NCBI GenBank assembly: GCA_002314675.1
Contig: DCGZ01000013.1
Coordinates: 1-21,722 of the forward strand
Length of the DNA stretch: 21,722 nt
Reading direction: 5' to 3'
Source of the DNA: Fibrobacter sp. UBA1765
Lineage (GTDB): Bacteria; Fibrobacterota; Fibrobacteria; Fibrobacterales; Fibrobacteraceae
Below, one piece after another: positions 1-8,188 of this stretch. A program made the position numbers and the translations under genes. Position 1 is the first letter of the stretch; every line of letters begins with the position of its first letter. The notes below the pieces were generated by a model that saw only the letters and a list, made by a program, of their open reading frames with translations, did no database searches and was not told where the DNA came from.

Positions 1-56
1 CCTCAAAGCACCGAAGGTGCGACCCACACACCTCAAAGTGAGCGCAGCGAACGACC
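1..56. repeat. Two copies of a short intergenic hairpin repeat
   Basis: Two adjacent units share the frame cctcaaa - variable core - gacc. They lie at 1-24 and 31-56. The first core is a 5-bp stem (gcacc/ggtgc) closed by a GAA triloop. The second core (38-52) is a weaker imperfect fold. The first 24 bases recur exactly, inverted, at 21617-21640 on the far side of the window. The repeat is non-coding. Its transposition mechanism and role are unknown. Confidence 0.7.
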
Positions 57-59
57 AAA

Positions 60-136
60 CTTCCAACTTCCGTCTTCTAACTTCCAACTTCTAACTTCTG
101 TATTCTGTTCTCTGTCTTCCGTCTTCTGTCTTCTAC
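60..136 (+). repeat. Eleven-unit CTTCYRW heptanucleotide array
   Basis: Eleven consecutive 7-base units in unbroken phase end one base before the mutY ATG. Most units fit CTTCYRW (cttccaa, cttctaa, cttctgt, cttccgt, cttctac). Two units differ at their first bases (attctgt, tctctgt). The coding strand is almost purely pyrimidine apart from the last two or three bases of each unit. No Shine-Dalgarno sequence is left in the leader. It resembles the short tandem heptamer families (STRR type) known from cyanobacteria. That comparison is by form only. Confidence 0.85.
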
Positions 137-137
137 T

Positions 138-1172
138 ATGTCTCCACTTGTAAAATGGTTCCTTGCTAATGCGGCGGCACTCCCCTGGAGGCCGGCCGCG
201 CCGCGCGACAAGCGCGACCCATACGCCGTATGGATTAGCGAAATCATGCTACAGCAAACGCAAGTTGCAGCAGTCAAGGAACATTTCAAGAACTGGATGC
301 AAGTATTCCCGACTGTACAAGCACTTGCAAGCGCAAGCGAAGAAACCGTGCTAAAGCATTGGCAGGGTCTAGGCTATTATAGTCGAGCTAGGAACATCCA
401 CAAAACGGCAAAAATCCTTGTAGAACGTTACAATGGCGAATTTCCTACCGACCGAAAAGAAATCGAGGCGCTCCCGGGCATTGGCAAATACACCGCTGGC
501 GCAATTCTAAGTTTTGGATTTCACAAGGCCGAAGCGATTCTAGACGGTAACCTGATCCGTGTTTTTTCTAGGCTCTACAAGATTGATTTTTTACCGACGG
601 CATCTGCCGAAGCGAGCGAACATTATTGGAACATTGCACGCGATTTTGCAACAGGTAAAGACGCCTACCTGCAAAACGAAGCTTTGATGGAACTGGGCAG
701 AAGTGTTTGCAAGGTCAAAGCCCCAGATTGCAAAGCTTGCCCGTTCCAAAGCGAATGCAAATCCTACCTAGAAAATTGCACAGGCAAATACCCTCCAAAA
801 AAAGAGCGCTCCTACACGGCGTGGTACGGCATCATTGCCATCATAGAAAACGCAAATGGCAAAGTGTTCGTGAACATCGGCGACTACAAATTTCTAAAGA
901 ACCAGCCGGCGTTCCCGCATTTTGAAACAAGCCCGCAACTTGCAGAAGGAATACCTGCAGAAATTGACCGAATAATCGGCAATGCAAAAATTTCGGATTT
1001 TCATTATGGCAAGGAATTTAAGCATTCCATAACACACCATAAAATCACCATGAAGCCCCTATTCATAACGCTTGCGGGAACATTCAAGGCAAACAAAGAA
1101 AGCTGGATAACAAAAGAGGAGGCTCTAAACCTCCCCTCTTCCCTTTGCCAAAAAGCATTGGCCAATAAATAA
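138..1172 (+). CDS. mutY: A/G-specific adenine DNA glycosylase MutY
   Basis: MutY removes adenine mispaired with 8-oxoguanine or guanine, so it prevents G:C to T:A mutations. The 344-residue protein has the usual order: a HhH-GPD glycosylase domain (about 1-190), an iron-sulfur loop, and a degenerate NUDIX-like lesion-recognition domain (about 225-344). Visible landmarks are catalytic Glu35 in SEIMLQQT, the helix-hairpin-helix LPGIGKYTAGAI, catalytic Asp136 in LDGNLIRV, and the four cluster cysteines C191-x6-C198-x2-C201-x5-C207. The C-terminal KHSITHHKI matches the MutY recognition loop. The length is typical. The ATG at 138 is chosen because family homology begins within about ten residues. 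It follows the heptad array and has no ribosome binding site. The gene converges on the antiporter gene with a 10-base gap. Confidence 0.96.
   Translation: MSPLVKWFLANAAALPWRPAAPRDKRDPYAVWISEIMLQQTQVAAVKEHFKNWMQVFPTVQALASASEETVLKHWQGLGYYSRARNIHKTAKILVERYNGEFPTDRKEIEALPGIGKYTAGAILSFGFHKAEAILDGNLIRVFSRLYKIDFLPTASAEASEHYWNIARDFATGKDAYLQNEALMELGRSVCKVKAPDCKACPFQSECKSYLENCTGKYPPKKERSYTAWYGIIAIIENANGKVFVNIGDYKFLKNQPAFPHFETSPQLAEGIPAEIDRIIGNAKISDFHYGKEFKHSITHHKITMKPLFITLAGTFKANKESWITKEEALNLPSSLCQKALANK
1112..1140 (-). terminator. Possible terminator of the kinase-antiporter operon
   Basis: An imperfect hairpin lies inside the 3' end of mutY: arms 1114-1122 and 1130-1140 with a two-base bulge. Read on the minus strand it is followed by a short T-rich run. 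It sits about 45 bases past the antiporter stop codon, where an operon terminator is expected, because the two convergent genes leave no intergenic room. The T-run is weak. Confidence 0.35.
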
Positions 1173-1182
1173 AAGGCATCCC

Positions 1183-2871
1183 TTATTTCTGCGATTTGAT
1201 TTCCTGGATTTCTGCGTAATGCCCAAAGTGCCAAATTGAATTCACGGCCTTGATTGCAACAAGTATCGCAACCATCATGACCATCGACATAAATAGGCAA
1301 ACGAACGCGTTCTGAACAAAGCCAGCCAAAACAAAACTAAAGAACGATACGACAACTACAGTCAACACATACGGAAGCTGCGTAACAATATGGTCCATCA
1401 GGGAACATTGCGCACCGGTAGACGCCATAATTGACGTATCAGAAATTGGCGACGCATGGTCTCCGCAAACCGCACCAGCACAAACTGCCGAAAGAGCGAT
1501 GACACACAAGGTTTCATTGGCATCAAAGCTAAAGACCGCAACGGCAATTGGAGCAAGCACGCTAATAGTGCCCCAGCTAGTTCCCGTAGCAAACGCAAGA
1601 ACTACAGAAACCAAAAAGATCATGGCTGGCAAGAACTTCTTGAAATTTTCAGCAGAGCCAAGCATTGTCGCAAAGAATTCGTTCGTACCAAGACCATAGC
1701 GAATAACGCTTCCAAACACCCATGCCAAAACAAGAATTGAAAGAGGCACGGCCATGTGCTTAATTCCATTCGGGATCGCCTTCATCAAAGAATCAAGCGA
1801 AAGAATCTTGCGGAACCGCAAATAGCACATAGTAAAAGATATCGTTATCACAGAAGAAATTGCAAGGCCGCGCGAAGCATCGGCATTAGCAAAGGCGTTC
1901 AAGAAATTTTCAAAGCTTAAAGCAGTCGAAAAGAATCCACCTGTATAAATGATGCTTGTAAGGGTCGAAGACACAAGAACAACTATCGGAATAATCAAAT
2001 CAACAAACGAACCGTGAGCTCGATTCTGCGAACGTTCCACTTCTGCATAAGGGCGTTCTTCGCTAGAGAAAATGTCATTTTTGATCTGGGCATTATACTC
2101 ATGGGCAAACATCGTTCCAAAATCAAAATTCAAGAACGCGATGATTGCAACCATCAATATTGTCAAAATGCAATAGTAGTTGAACGGTATCTGTCTAAAG
2201 AACAAGTCTATACCATTCACGTTTTCGGATTCAATGTAACCAGATACTGCAGCGACCCATGAAGAAATTGGCATGAGCATGCAGACAGGAGCCCCCGTAG
2301 AATCTATCAGGTACGCAAGCTTAGCGCGGCTTACCTTTTGCGAATCCGTAATGGGCCGCATAATTGTACCAACGGTCAGGCAGTTAAAATAGTCATCTAT
2401 AAAAAATATGCAGCCAAGCAGGAGCGTAGTCAATTGGGCAGAACGGCGACTCTTCACGTGCCTTGCGGCAAAATTAGAAAAGGCAGCTCGCACACCGCTA
2501 TTATTAATAAGCTCAACAAAAATACCGATCTGCACAAGGAACACGAGAATACCCATGTTCCATGTATCAGAAAGCACATCTAGCAAGCCAATCTTATTCC
2601 CATTGCCACCAACCATGGTAACAATCGCTTGGGGCAAAAAATTAAATAGCGTTGCATCCGCATGCATCAAGGCGGCGCCAGAAAGCGTACCAAACAAAAG
2701 CGAAGAATACACTTCCTTAGATACAAGCGCAAGCGATATCGCAACAAACGGGGGCAAAAGGCAAAGGGCTGTTCCCTTTATATCCCCAAAAGGCAATAAG
2801 ACTACAGCGACATGCGCTAGCAGGAACAAGGCAAGCAGTACGAAATATGTTTTTCTTCGTTTAAAAAGCAT
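1183..2871 (-). CDS. NhaC-family Na+/H+ antiporter
   Basis: This is an inner-membrane secondary transporter of 562 residues, predicted to exchange Na+ for H+ and so support pH and sodium homeostasis. It is hydrophobic throughout with roughly 12 membrane segments. The diagnostic NhaC-type stretch FIDDYFNCLTVG (157-168), with its paired acidic residues, is present. So is a second conserved polar membrane region, ATGTSWGTISVLAPIAVAV, and the GDHASPISDTSI motif near residue 480. The start codon overlaps the stop of the upstream sensor kinase by one base (TAATG), so translation is probably coupled. Some family members carry amino acids or organic anions instead, so the substrate is inferred from the family only. 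Confidence 0.88.
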   Translation of the reverse strand: MLFKRRKTYFVLLALFLLAHVAVVLLPFGDIKGTALCLLPPFVAISLALVSKEVYSSLLFGTLSGAALMHADATLFNFLPQAIVTMVGGNGNKIGLLDVLSDTWNMGILVFLVQIGIFVELINNSGVRAAFSNFAARHVKSRRSAQLTTLLLGCIFFIDDYFNCLTVGTIMRPITDSQKVSRAKLAYLIDSTGAPVCMLMPISSWVAAVSGYIESENVNGIDLFFRQIPFNYYCILTILMVAIIAFLNFDFGTMFAHEYNAQIKNDIFSSEERPYAEVERSQNRAHGSFVDLIIPIVVLVSSTLTSIIYTGGFFSTALSFENFLNAFANADASRGLAISSVITISFTMCYLRFRKILSLDSLMKAIPNGIKHMAVPLSILVLAWVFGSVIRYGLGTNEFFATMLGSAENFKKFLPAMIFLVSVVLAFATGTSWGTISVLAPIAVAVFSFDANETLCVIALSAVCAGAVCGDHASPISDTSIMASTGAQCSLMDHIVTQLPYVLTVVVVSFFSFVLAGFVQNAFVCLFMSMVMMVAILVAIKAVNSIWHFGHYAEIQEIKSQK

Positions 2872-5800
2872 TAGCCGTTCTTCCTAATATTTTCAGCTTC
2901 GTTTCTTACGAGCCTAAAGCCGTCCAGGAATTCATCAAAGCCCTTCTTGATTTCTTCGGCATTGCCTTCCCTACTTGCAAACTCATGTTTCTTTGCAACT
3001 TCAGAAAATTCCTTTGCACCAATCGTAAGCGATGTGCTCTTAACAGAATGGGCGACTATGCAATACTTTTTCCAATCTCCAGAAGCAAGTGCCGTCTTCA
3101 ACTTTTCGACATTCTGTTCAAACTCGTCCACATAGATACCAAGGGCATCCATGTAAAGTTCCAGGTTGTCGGCACAATAGTGAAGGCCAAGCTGTTTGTC
3201 AATGATATTTTCAGAAGCGTTCCTTGCCTTGTCAAGAGCCTGCTGTACAAACGGCGAATTAAGCGCTGTTTTTGAAATCTTTGCAACCCCCTGAGGAATC
3301 AAAGGTTCCTGGACGGTCTTAGTTGCCGTCGGGTTCAAAATCGCATCTGCAAGGGACTTGATGACTGGCGAAGACTTTGCACGCAGGGCGTTTACCGACT
3401 CAACCCTGTGCACAAGGTTTTCTGGCAAGAACCTGAGCAAGATATTTTCAAGTTCATCGGTCTTGATCGGCTTTCCAAGGTAGCCGTCAAAGCCTGCGCG
3501 CTCGTACATTTCCTTCGCTCCGACAATGGCATTGGCAGTCAATGCGACAACAGGAGTATCTAAGCAAAGGTTCCCTTCCATTTCTTTTGCAAGCCTTAGC
3601 GTTTCTATGCCATCCATGCCAGGCATCATGTGGTCAAGGAATACAACATCATAATGAGTCTTCTTCATCATTTCAAGGCATTCCATGCCACTTGCACACA
3701 TAGAAACGTCAACCTGCAAATGCTTCATCAGGTTCTTTGCGACATGCAAGTTCATGTTGTTGTCGTCTACAACAAGCACATGGGCATCTGGAGCAATGAA
3801 AGACAAAGTCTTTACGGTCTTTTTACGTTTGAATTCTTCATAGTGCTTTTTAAAGTCGCCGATTGGAGTCGCATCAACAACAACCTGAGAAAGCGAAACC
3901 GTAAAAGTAGAGCCCCTGCCATAGCGACTCTTTACAGAAATTTCTCCCCCCATAAGCTTAACAAGCTTCGAGGTAATCGCAAGTCCAAGACCGGTTCCTT
4001 CAACAGTCCGGTTCTGCACAAGGTCTAAACGCTGGAAGCTCTTGAAGAGCTTTGTGATATCTTCTTCGCGAATGCCGATACCGGTATCTTCAACCTGTAT
4101 CTTCAGCAAAATCGTATTGCCGCCCCTAGATTCCTCGCTAACCTTGAACTTTACGGAACCCTTTTCGGTATACTTTACCGCATTGTTCAGCAAGTTAAGC
4201 ATTATCTGCTGAATGCGAACAGAATCGCCAAGCATTTTTGCCGGAATCCTTTCATCCACATCGACTTCAAGAAGCAGGTTCTTTTCTTCGGCCTTAAGGC
4301 CAACCATGTTAGACACGTCGTTCAGGATCGAGCTAATATCGTATTCCACATCGACGATTTCCATTTTACCAGCTTCAATCTTGGAGAAGTCAAGGATATC
4401 GTTAATAATGGAAAGCAGGCTCTGGCTTGCACTCTGTATATCTTCGGCATAAGAAACAATCTGTTCGCTATGCGCTTCGCGAAGTACCATTTCATTCATA
4501 CCCATAATAGCATTGATCGGAGTACGAATTTCATGGCTCATATTGGCAAGGAAGCTAGACTTTGCTGCATTGGCATCTTCGGCTCGAGTTTTAGCTTCTT
4601 CAAGTTCACGATGGTGCGCAATTTCCTTCTTCATTTCTTCATGCTCGTCAGCAAGGGCAATAATGAATGAAGTAAATGTCTTTTCTTCGCCAGCTCGAAT
4701 AAAGAATACCTTATGATAACGATATTCTCCATTTTCCAAGGCTCTGCATTGGATATAGAACATGTTCTTTGTCTTCAGGGCGGCAACAACATCTTCTAGT
4801 TTTAAGACACCATCAAACATTGAACGGTCTTCAGGGTGTACTATTGCAGAAACCAGCATTGCAAAATACTTGGCGTAAGTCAATTCGTCGCTTTGCTTAC
4901 CTTCCTTTATCCGGGATTCTACTGTATTGCCTATACTATAAGGTTTTGCAAGTCCTGTTTCAACATCAATAGAAAATACGGAATCATACATAGAGGCCAT
5001 CGTGCCGATAATTTCAAGATTCTTTTGCGCCTCCCTCTTCATGCGAAGTTGCTCGCTTGCAGCATGGTTTGCCACGGCCCCATTTATAAAGCTACTTGTA
5101 ACAAAAGCTCCGACAACAATAATCACAAAAAGTGCCATCAAAATGCTAAGCACAAGAATGTTATTCAAGGAATCATTCAAAGCCTCTTCTTCGACAACGA
5201 ACGCAACAATGAACTTATTTTGAACCAGCTTGTAGAATACGACACATTCCATGTCATTGATATGGGTTACGATATAATTAGCTTCGTTCGGAACAGAATC
5301 TCTTTCAATATTTTGCAGCAAAAGCTTTATGATTTTTGCCTCGCCCACTTGCAAAGAGTCTGCCTGCAAAAGATTCCGGTGATTAATCAAAGAATCAGAG
5401 CTAGCCATAACAAAGCCGTCCGTAGAAACCATAAAGCTACTCTTCAAGCCAGTCAAGTCGACTTTTTCTGTATAATCCTGAAATGAATTAAACATTACAT
5501 CTATGGCGATAACGCCCTTTCCATTAGCAAAGGCCTTACTGACTGAAATAAGGTACTTGCCAGTTTCTGCATCTACATAAGGGTCCGAAATTGCAAGCTT
5601 GCCTGAGGCATTTACCGCATTAGTGTACCAGACACGTTCCTTTACCACAAAATCCTTTGGCGCAACCCAGCCGCGACCGCTCATAAAATCATCGCCGTAG
5701 CTCACATACATGTCAAAAAAGCTGTTTTCAACTTCTTCCTTATAAATCCTGGATTGAATCTTAAGAAAATTTTCCAAAGTCTGGGCATCTAGATTCTCCA

Positions 5801-6065
5801 TATTTTCAAGCGTGTAACTAGAAACCTTGATGGCATCAAGTGCGCGAGAAAGCGTATTGTCTAGATATTCAGAAGAAACGGCAACATTGCCAAGTCCCTC
5901 GTTCAAGGTCTGCTTTTTTACCACCTGGTAAAACGAGTTGAATATGTAAACCACGACTAGCAAAAGAACGGCAACCATCAAGACAAGCGTAAGCAAATAT
6001 TCAACGCCGTTCAATTTCAAGAAATTCTTCTTTTGGCCAATATTTTTCAAATTAAAATCAACCAT
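2871..6065 (-). CDS. Membrane hybrid sensor histidine kinase (dCache-PAS-HisKA-HATPase-REC-HPt)
   Basis: This 1064-residue multistep phosphorelay kinase has an N-terminal membrane helix (23-42), an extracytoplasmic dCache-like sensor domain (about 45-300, with WYTNAVNASGKLAISDPY around 146-163) and a second helix (302-323). Then come a PAS-like region (about 345-480), a dimerisation domain with phospho-acceptor His511 in NMSHEIRTP, and an HATPase domain with NLLNNAVKYTEKG, DTGIGI and GTGLGLAI. Last are a receiver domain with Asp811 in VVFLDHMMPGMDG and an HPt domain with His1006 in IVAHSVKS. All phosphotransfer residues are intact. No DNA-binding output domain or separate response regulator gene is nearby, so the output is unknown. 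Its stop codon overlaps the antiporter start, which suggests that the sensed signal relates to ions, pH or the transported solute. Confidence 0.93.
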   Translation of the reverse strand: MVDFNLKNIGQKKNFLKLNGVEYLLTLVLMVAVLLLVVVYIFNSFYQVVKKQTLNEGLGNVAVSSEYLDNTLSRALDAIKVSSYTLENMENLDAQTLENFLKIQSRIYKEEVENSFFDMYVSYGDDFMSGRGWVAPKDFVVKERVWYTNAVNASGKLAISDPYVDAETGKYLISVSKAFANGKGVIAIDVMFNSFQDYTEKVDLTGLKSSFMVSTDGFVMASSDSLINHRNLLQADSLQVGEAKIIKLLLQNIERDSVPNEANYIVTHINDMECVVFYKLVQNKFIVAFVVEEEALNDSLNNILVLSILMALFVIIVVGAFVTSSFINGAVANHAASEQLRMKREAQKNLEIIGTMASMYDSVFSIDVETGLAKPYSIGNTVESRIKEGKQSDELTYAKYFAMLVSAIVHPEDRSMFDGVLKLEDVVAALKTKNMFYIQCRALENGEYRYHKVFFIRAGEEKTFTSFIIALADEHEEMKKEIAHHRELEEAKTRAEDANAAKSSFLANMSHEIRTPINAIMGMNEMVLREAHSEQIVSYAEDIQSASQSLLSIINDILDFSKIEAGKMEIVDVEYDISSILNDVSNMVGLKAEEKNLLLEVDVDERIPAKMLGDSVRIQQIMLNLLNNAVKYTEKGSVKFKVSEESRGGNTILLKIQVEDTGIGIREEDITKLFKSFQRLDLVQNRTVEGTGLGLAITSKLVKLMGGEISVKSRYGRGSTFTVSLSQVVVDATPIGDFKKHYEEFKRKKTVKTLSFIAPDAHVLVVDDNNMNLHVAKNLMKHLQVDVSMCASGMECLEMMKKTHYDVVFLDHMMPGMDGIETLRLAKEMEGNLCLDTPVVALTANAIVGAKEMYERAGFDGYLGKPIKTDELENILLRFLPENLVHRVESVNALRAKSSPVIKSLADAILNPTATKTVQEPLIPQGVAKISKTALNSPFVQQALDKARNASENIIDKQLGLHYCADNLELYMDALGIYVDEFEQNVEKLKTALASGDWKKYCIVAHSVKSTSLTIGAKEFSEVAKKHEFASREGNAEEIKKGFDEFLDGFRLVRNEAENIRKNG

Positions 6066-6125
6066 ACAAAACCTATAATATTACCCAATATAAAGGTAGT
6101 ATTTTCGTAAGCGCCATAATCAAAA

Positions 6126-6142
6126 GGTCACTTTTCATGACC
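6126..6142. promoter_or_regulatory. Palindrome in the kinase/dnaG divergent region
   Basis: An inverted repeat, ggtca - 7 bases - tgacc, lies between the divergent kinase and dnaG genes. It could be a small operator for the kinase operon or a weak hairpin. TATATT on the minus strand (6087-6092) is a possible -10 element for the kinase gene, just inside it. Confidence 0.3.
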
Positions 6143-6233
6143 CCAAAAAACAGATTGCATACAAAATAACGAAACAAAAATGTTTTAGGGGCCTGTTCAA
6201 AAAAACTCTCTACTAATTCGCTAGGGAAAAAGC

Positions 6234-6246
6234 TAAATTTGCACGC
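6234..6246 (+). promoter_or_regulatory. Probable -10 element giving a near-leaderless dnaG mRNA
   Basis: TAAATT (6234-6239) stands seven bases before the dnaG ATG. At the usual -10 to start-site distance, transcription would begin at or next to the start codon. No Shine-Dalgarno sequence is present. The 13-base string AAAAAGCTAAATT ending at 6239 is repeated, at the same distance from the ATG, in front of the methyltransferase gene at 13517. No clear -35 box was seen. Confidence 0.45.
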
Positions 6247-8106
6247 ATGGCAATGTACTCCGAGGACGTAATCCAGCAATTAAAGGCCCATGCCGACATC
6301 TCCGTCGTCATTGAGCGTTTTTTGCCTATACGCCCTACAAGCGGAGGCAGATTTTTAGCCCGTTGCCCGTTCCACGACGACAGTAAGCCATCCATGAACA
6401 TCAACCCGCAAATGGGCATTTACAAGTGCTTTGCATGCGGCGCTGGCGGCGATGTTTTCAAGTTCGTCATGGAGCACGAAAAGGTTGACTTCAAGTCGGC
6501 TGTAGAATGGGTTGCAAACGAAACCGGTTTTACTCTCCCAAAGTTCAATGAGCGAAGCGGCAACGCACAAGAAACCGAAGAAAAGGGACTGGTAAAGGAA
6601 CTTAACGACCTTGCCGCAAGTTTCTTTGAAGCAGAACTTTTAAAAAGCGAAGAAGCGCTTTCGTACCTGGCAAAGCGCGGCATCACAGAAGAAACACGTA
6701 AAAAATTCCGATTCGGCTATGCACCGGAAGGACGCGAAGGGTTCATAAGCTACGCCGCCAAAAAAGGATATTCGCCAAGGCAGCTTGTAACGGCGGGCCT
6801 TGCCAAGGAACACGAAACCGGTGGAATTTCTGACAAGTTCCGTGGCAGATTGATGATTCCAATCCAGAACATGTCGGGCATGATCGTTGCATTCGGCGGC
6901 AGAACCTTAAAGCCAGATGTTACTCCAAAGTACATGAATAGCCCAGACACGGCGCTATACAAGAAAGGCGATATTCTCTTTGGAATGTACCATGCAAGGC
7001 AAGCGATTGCAAAGGCTAATTCCGTTATAATTGTCGAAGGCTACTTTGACCTTATAAGCCTTTACCAGGCAGGAATCCAGAACGTGATTGCAGCATCCGG
7101 TACAGCACTTACCGACCAGCAGTCTGCAATCATTGCGCGCTACGCAAAAACTTCTTACCTTGTTTTTGATGGCGACAAGGCAGGCAAGGCGGCAACGCAC
7201 CGAAGCATAGGCATTGTCCTTGCAAAATCCATTACGCCGCTCGTATTTTCGCTTTCTAGGCCTAACGGCGAAAAGATCGACCCGGACAACTTTATTAACG
7301 AGCAGGGGCCAGACGCATTCCTAAGTGAATTGCAGAATGCAGAAGACTGGCTCGACTACCTGATTCACGAAGCTTCGCCAAGGACACCCCAGGAACGTTC
7401 CGAGTTCGTCAAGAGTACCAAGGAAATCATTTCAAGGATCCCAGACATTGAACTTGCAAACCAGTATTTGCAAATTCTTTCGGAGCGTTTTGGCACGGCT
7501 GCAAACCTGCGTGGCGTAAAGCCGCAACCGCAACGAGCACCCCGCAAAATGCCCGAAGCAGAAAGCGCTCCTGTTCAGGAAGCTCCCGTACTTCAGTGGG
7601 ATCGCTTGCCGCCGCTTGAAATTCGCTACGTGAACCTTGTCATTCAAAACGCAATGGTATTGCGAGCCGCTGCAATGTTCTTTGACATGGAACTTGCCGC
7701 CGCTGGCGTATCACTTTTAGAATCCGGCATGCTCGATGAACTTTTAGCATCTGCACTTGTATTCTACCGTGAACACGGCGAACTTAACTTGAAACTTTTC
7801 ATTTCTACGGTATCCCCGGAACTGCAAGAAATCTTGACGCGACTCCCAAACGAAAAATGGGGTGATGCCAACGCCAACAAGGAATTCCTTGAAATGACGC
7901 TCGACCTGGAACGCAGATTTGCAGAACGCCTTAGAAACAGAACCGATGACGTAGACTTTAAAATGGAACTCACTATTTTTTGTTCTACGGCAAAGCGTCA
8001 GCTTATCGAAGCGAAAAAGGGGAAACTCCCCCTGAACGAACTTTTAAAAATTATATCCGCTAACAGGCAGGTACTCGCAAGCTACAACCAAGCGATGGGT
8101 AGCTAG
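6247..8106 (+). CDS. dnaG: DNA primase DnaG
   Basis: DnaG makes the RNA primers for lagging-strand synthesis and works with the replicative helicase DnaB. The 619-residue protein has an N-terminal CHC2 zinc-binding domain with C40-x2-H43-x17-C61-x2-C64. The catalytic core follows, with a TOPRIM domain containing VEGYFD (Glu264) and VFDGDKAGKAA (Asp308, Asp310), the metal-binding acidic residues. The last 170 or so residues form the less conserved helicase-interaction domain. The length is normal. A second ATG lies two codons downstream; the first is chosen because it follows the TAAATT element at the same spacing as the gene at 13517. The usual macromolecular-synthesis partners rpsU and rpoD are not adjacent. 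Confidence 0.97.
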   Translation: MAMYSEDVIQQLKAHADISVVIERFLPIRPTSGGRFLARCPFHDDSKPSMNINPQMGIYKCFACGAGGDVFKFVMEHEKVDFKSAVEWVANETGFTLPKFNERSGNAQETEEKGLVKELNDLAASFFEAELLKSEEALSYLAKRGITEETRKKFRFGYAPEGREGFISYAAKKGYSPRQLVTAGLAKEHETGGISDKFRGRLMIPIQNMSGMIVAFGGRTLKPDVTPKYMNSPDTALYKKGDILFGMYHARQAIAKANSVIIVEGYFDLISLYQAGIQNVIAASGTALTDQQSAIIARYAKTSYLVFDGDKAGKAATHRSIGIVLAKSITPLVFSLSRPNGEKIDPDNFINEQGPDAFLSELQNAEDWLDYLIHEASPRTPQERSEFVKSTKEIISRIPDIELANQYLQILSERFGTAANLRGVKPQPQRAPRKMPEAESAPVQEAPVLQWDRLPPLEIRYVNLVIQNAMVLRAAAMFFDMELAAAGVSLLESGMLDELLASALVFYREHGELNLKLFISTVSPELQEILTRLPNEKWGDANANKEFLEMTLDLERRFAERLRNRTDDVDFKMELTIFCSTAKRQLIEAKKGKLPLNELLKIISANRQVLASYNQAMGS

Positions 8107-8178
8107 CAACTCCGAGTGTAGCCCCCTCCCCGCAAGACATTGAAATAAAATCTTTTTAAATTTATAGAACAAACAAGG

Positions 8179-8188
8179 TATATTACGC
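8179..8188 (+). promoter_or_regulatory. Probable -10 element of sufCD
   Basis: TATATT (8179-8184) lies four bases before the sufC ATG. The predicted start of transcription falls on or inside the first codon, so the message may be leaderless. The ACGCATG that follows is shared with the starts of dnaG and of the methyltransferase gene at 13517. Confidence 0.5.

Noticed and set aside
4836..5486. Open frame of 216 codons antisense to the sensor kinase
   Set aside because: Its sequence has no recognisable domain, and it lies wholly within the sensor domain of the intact kinase gene.
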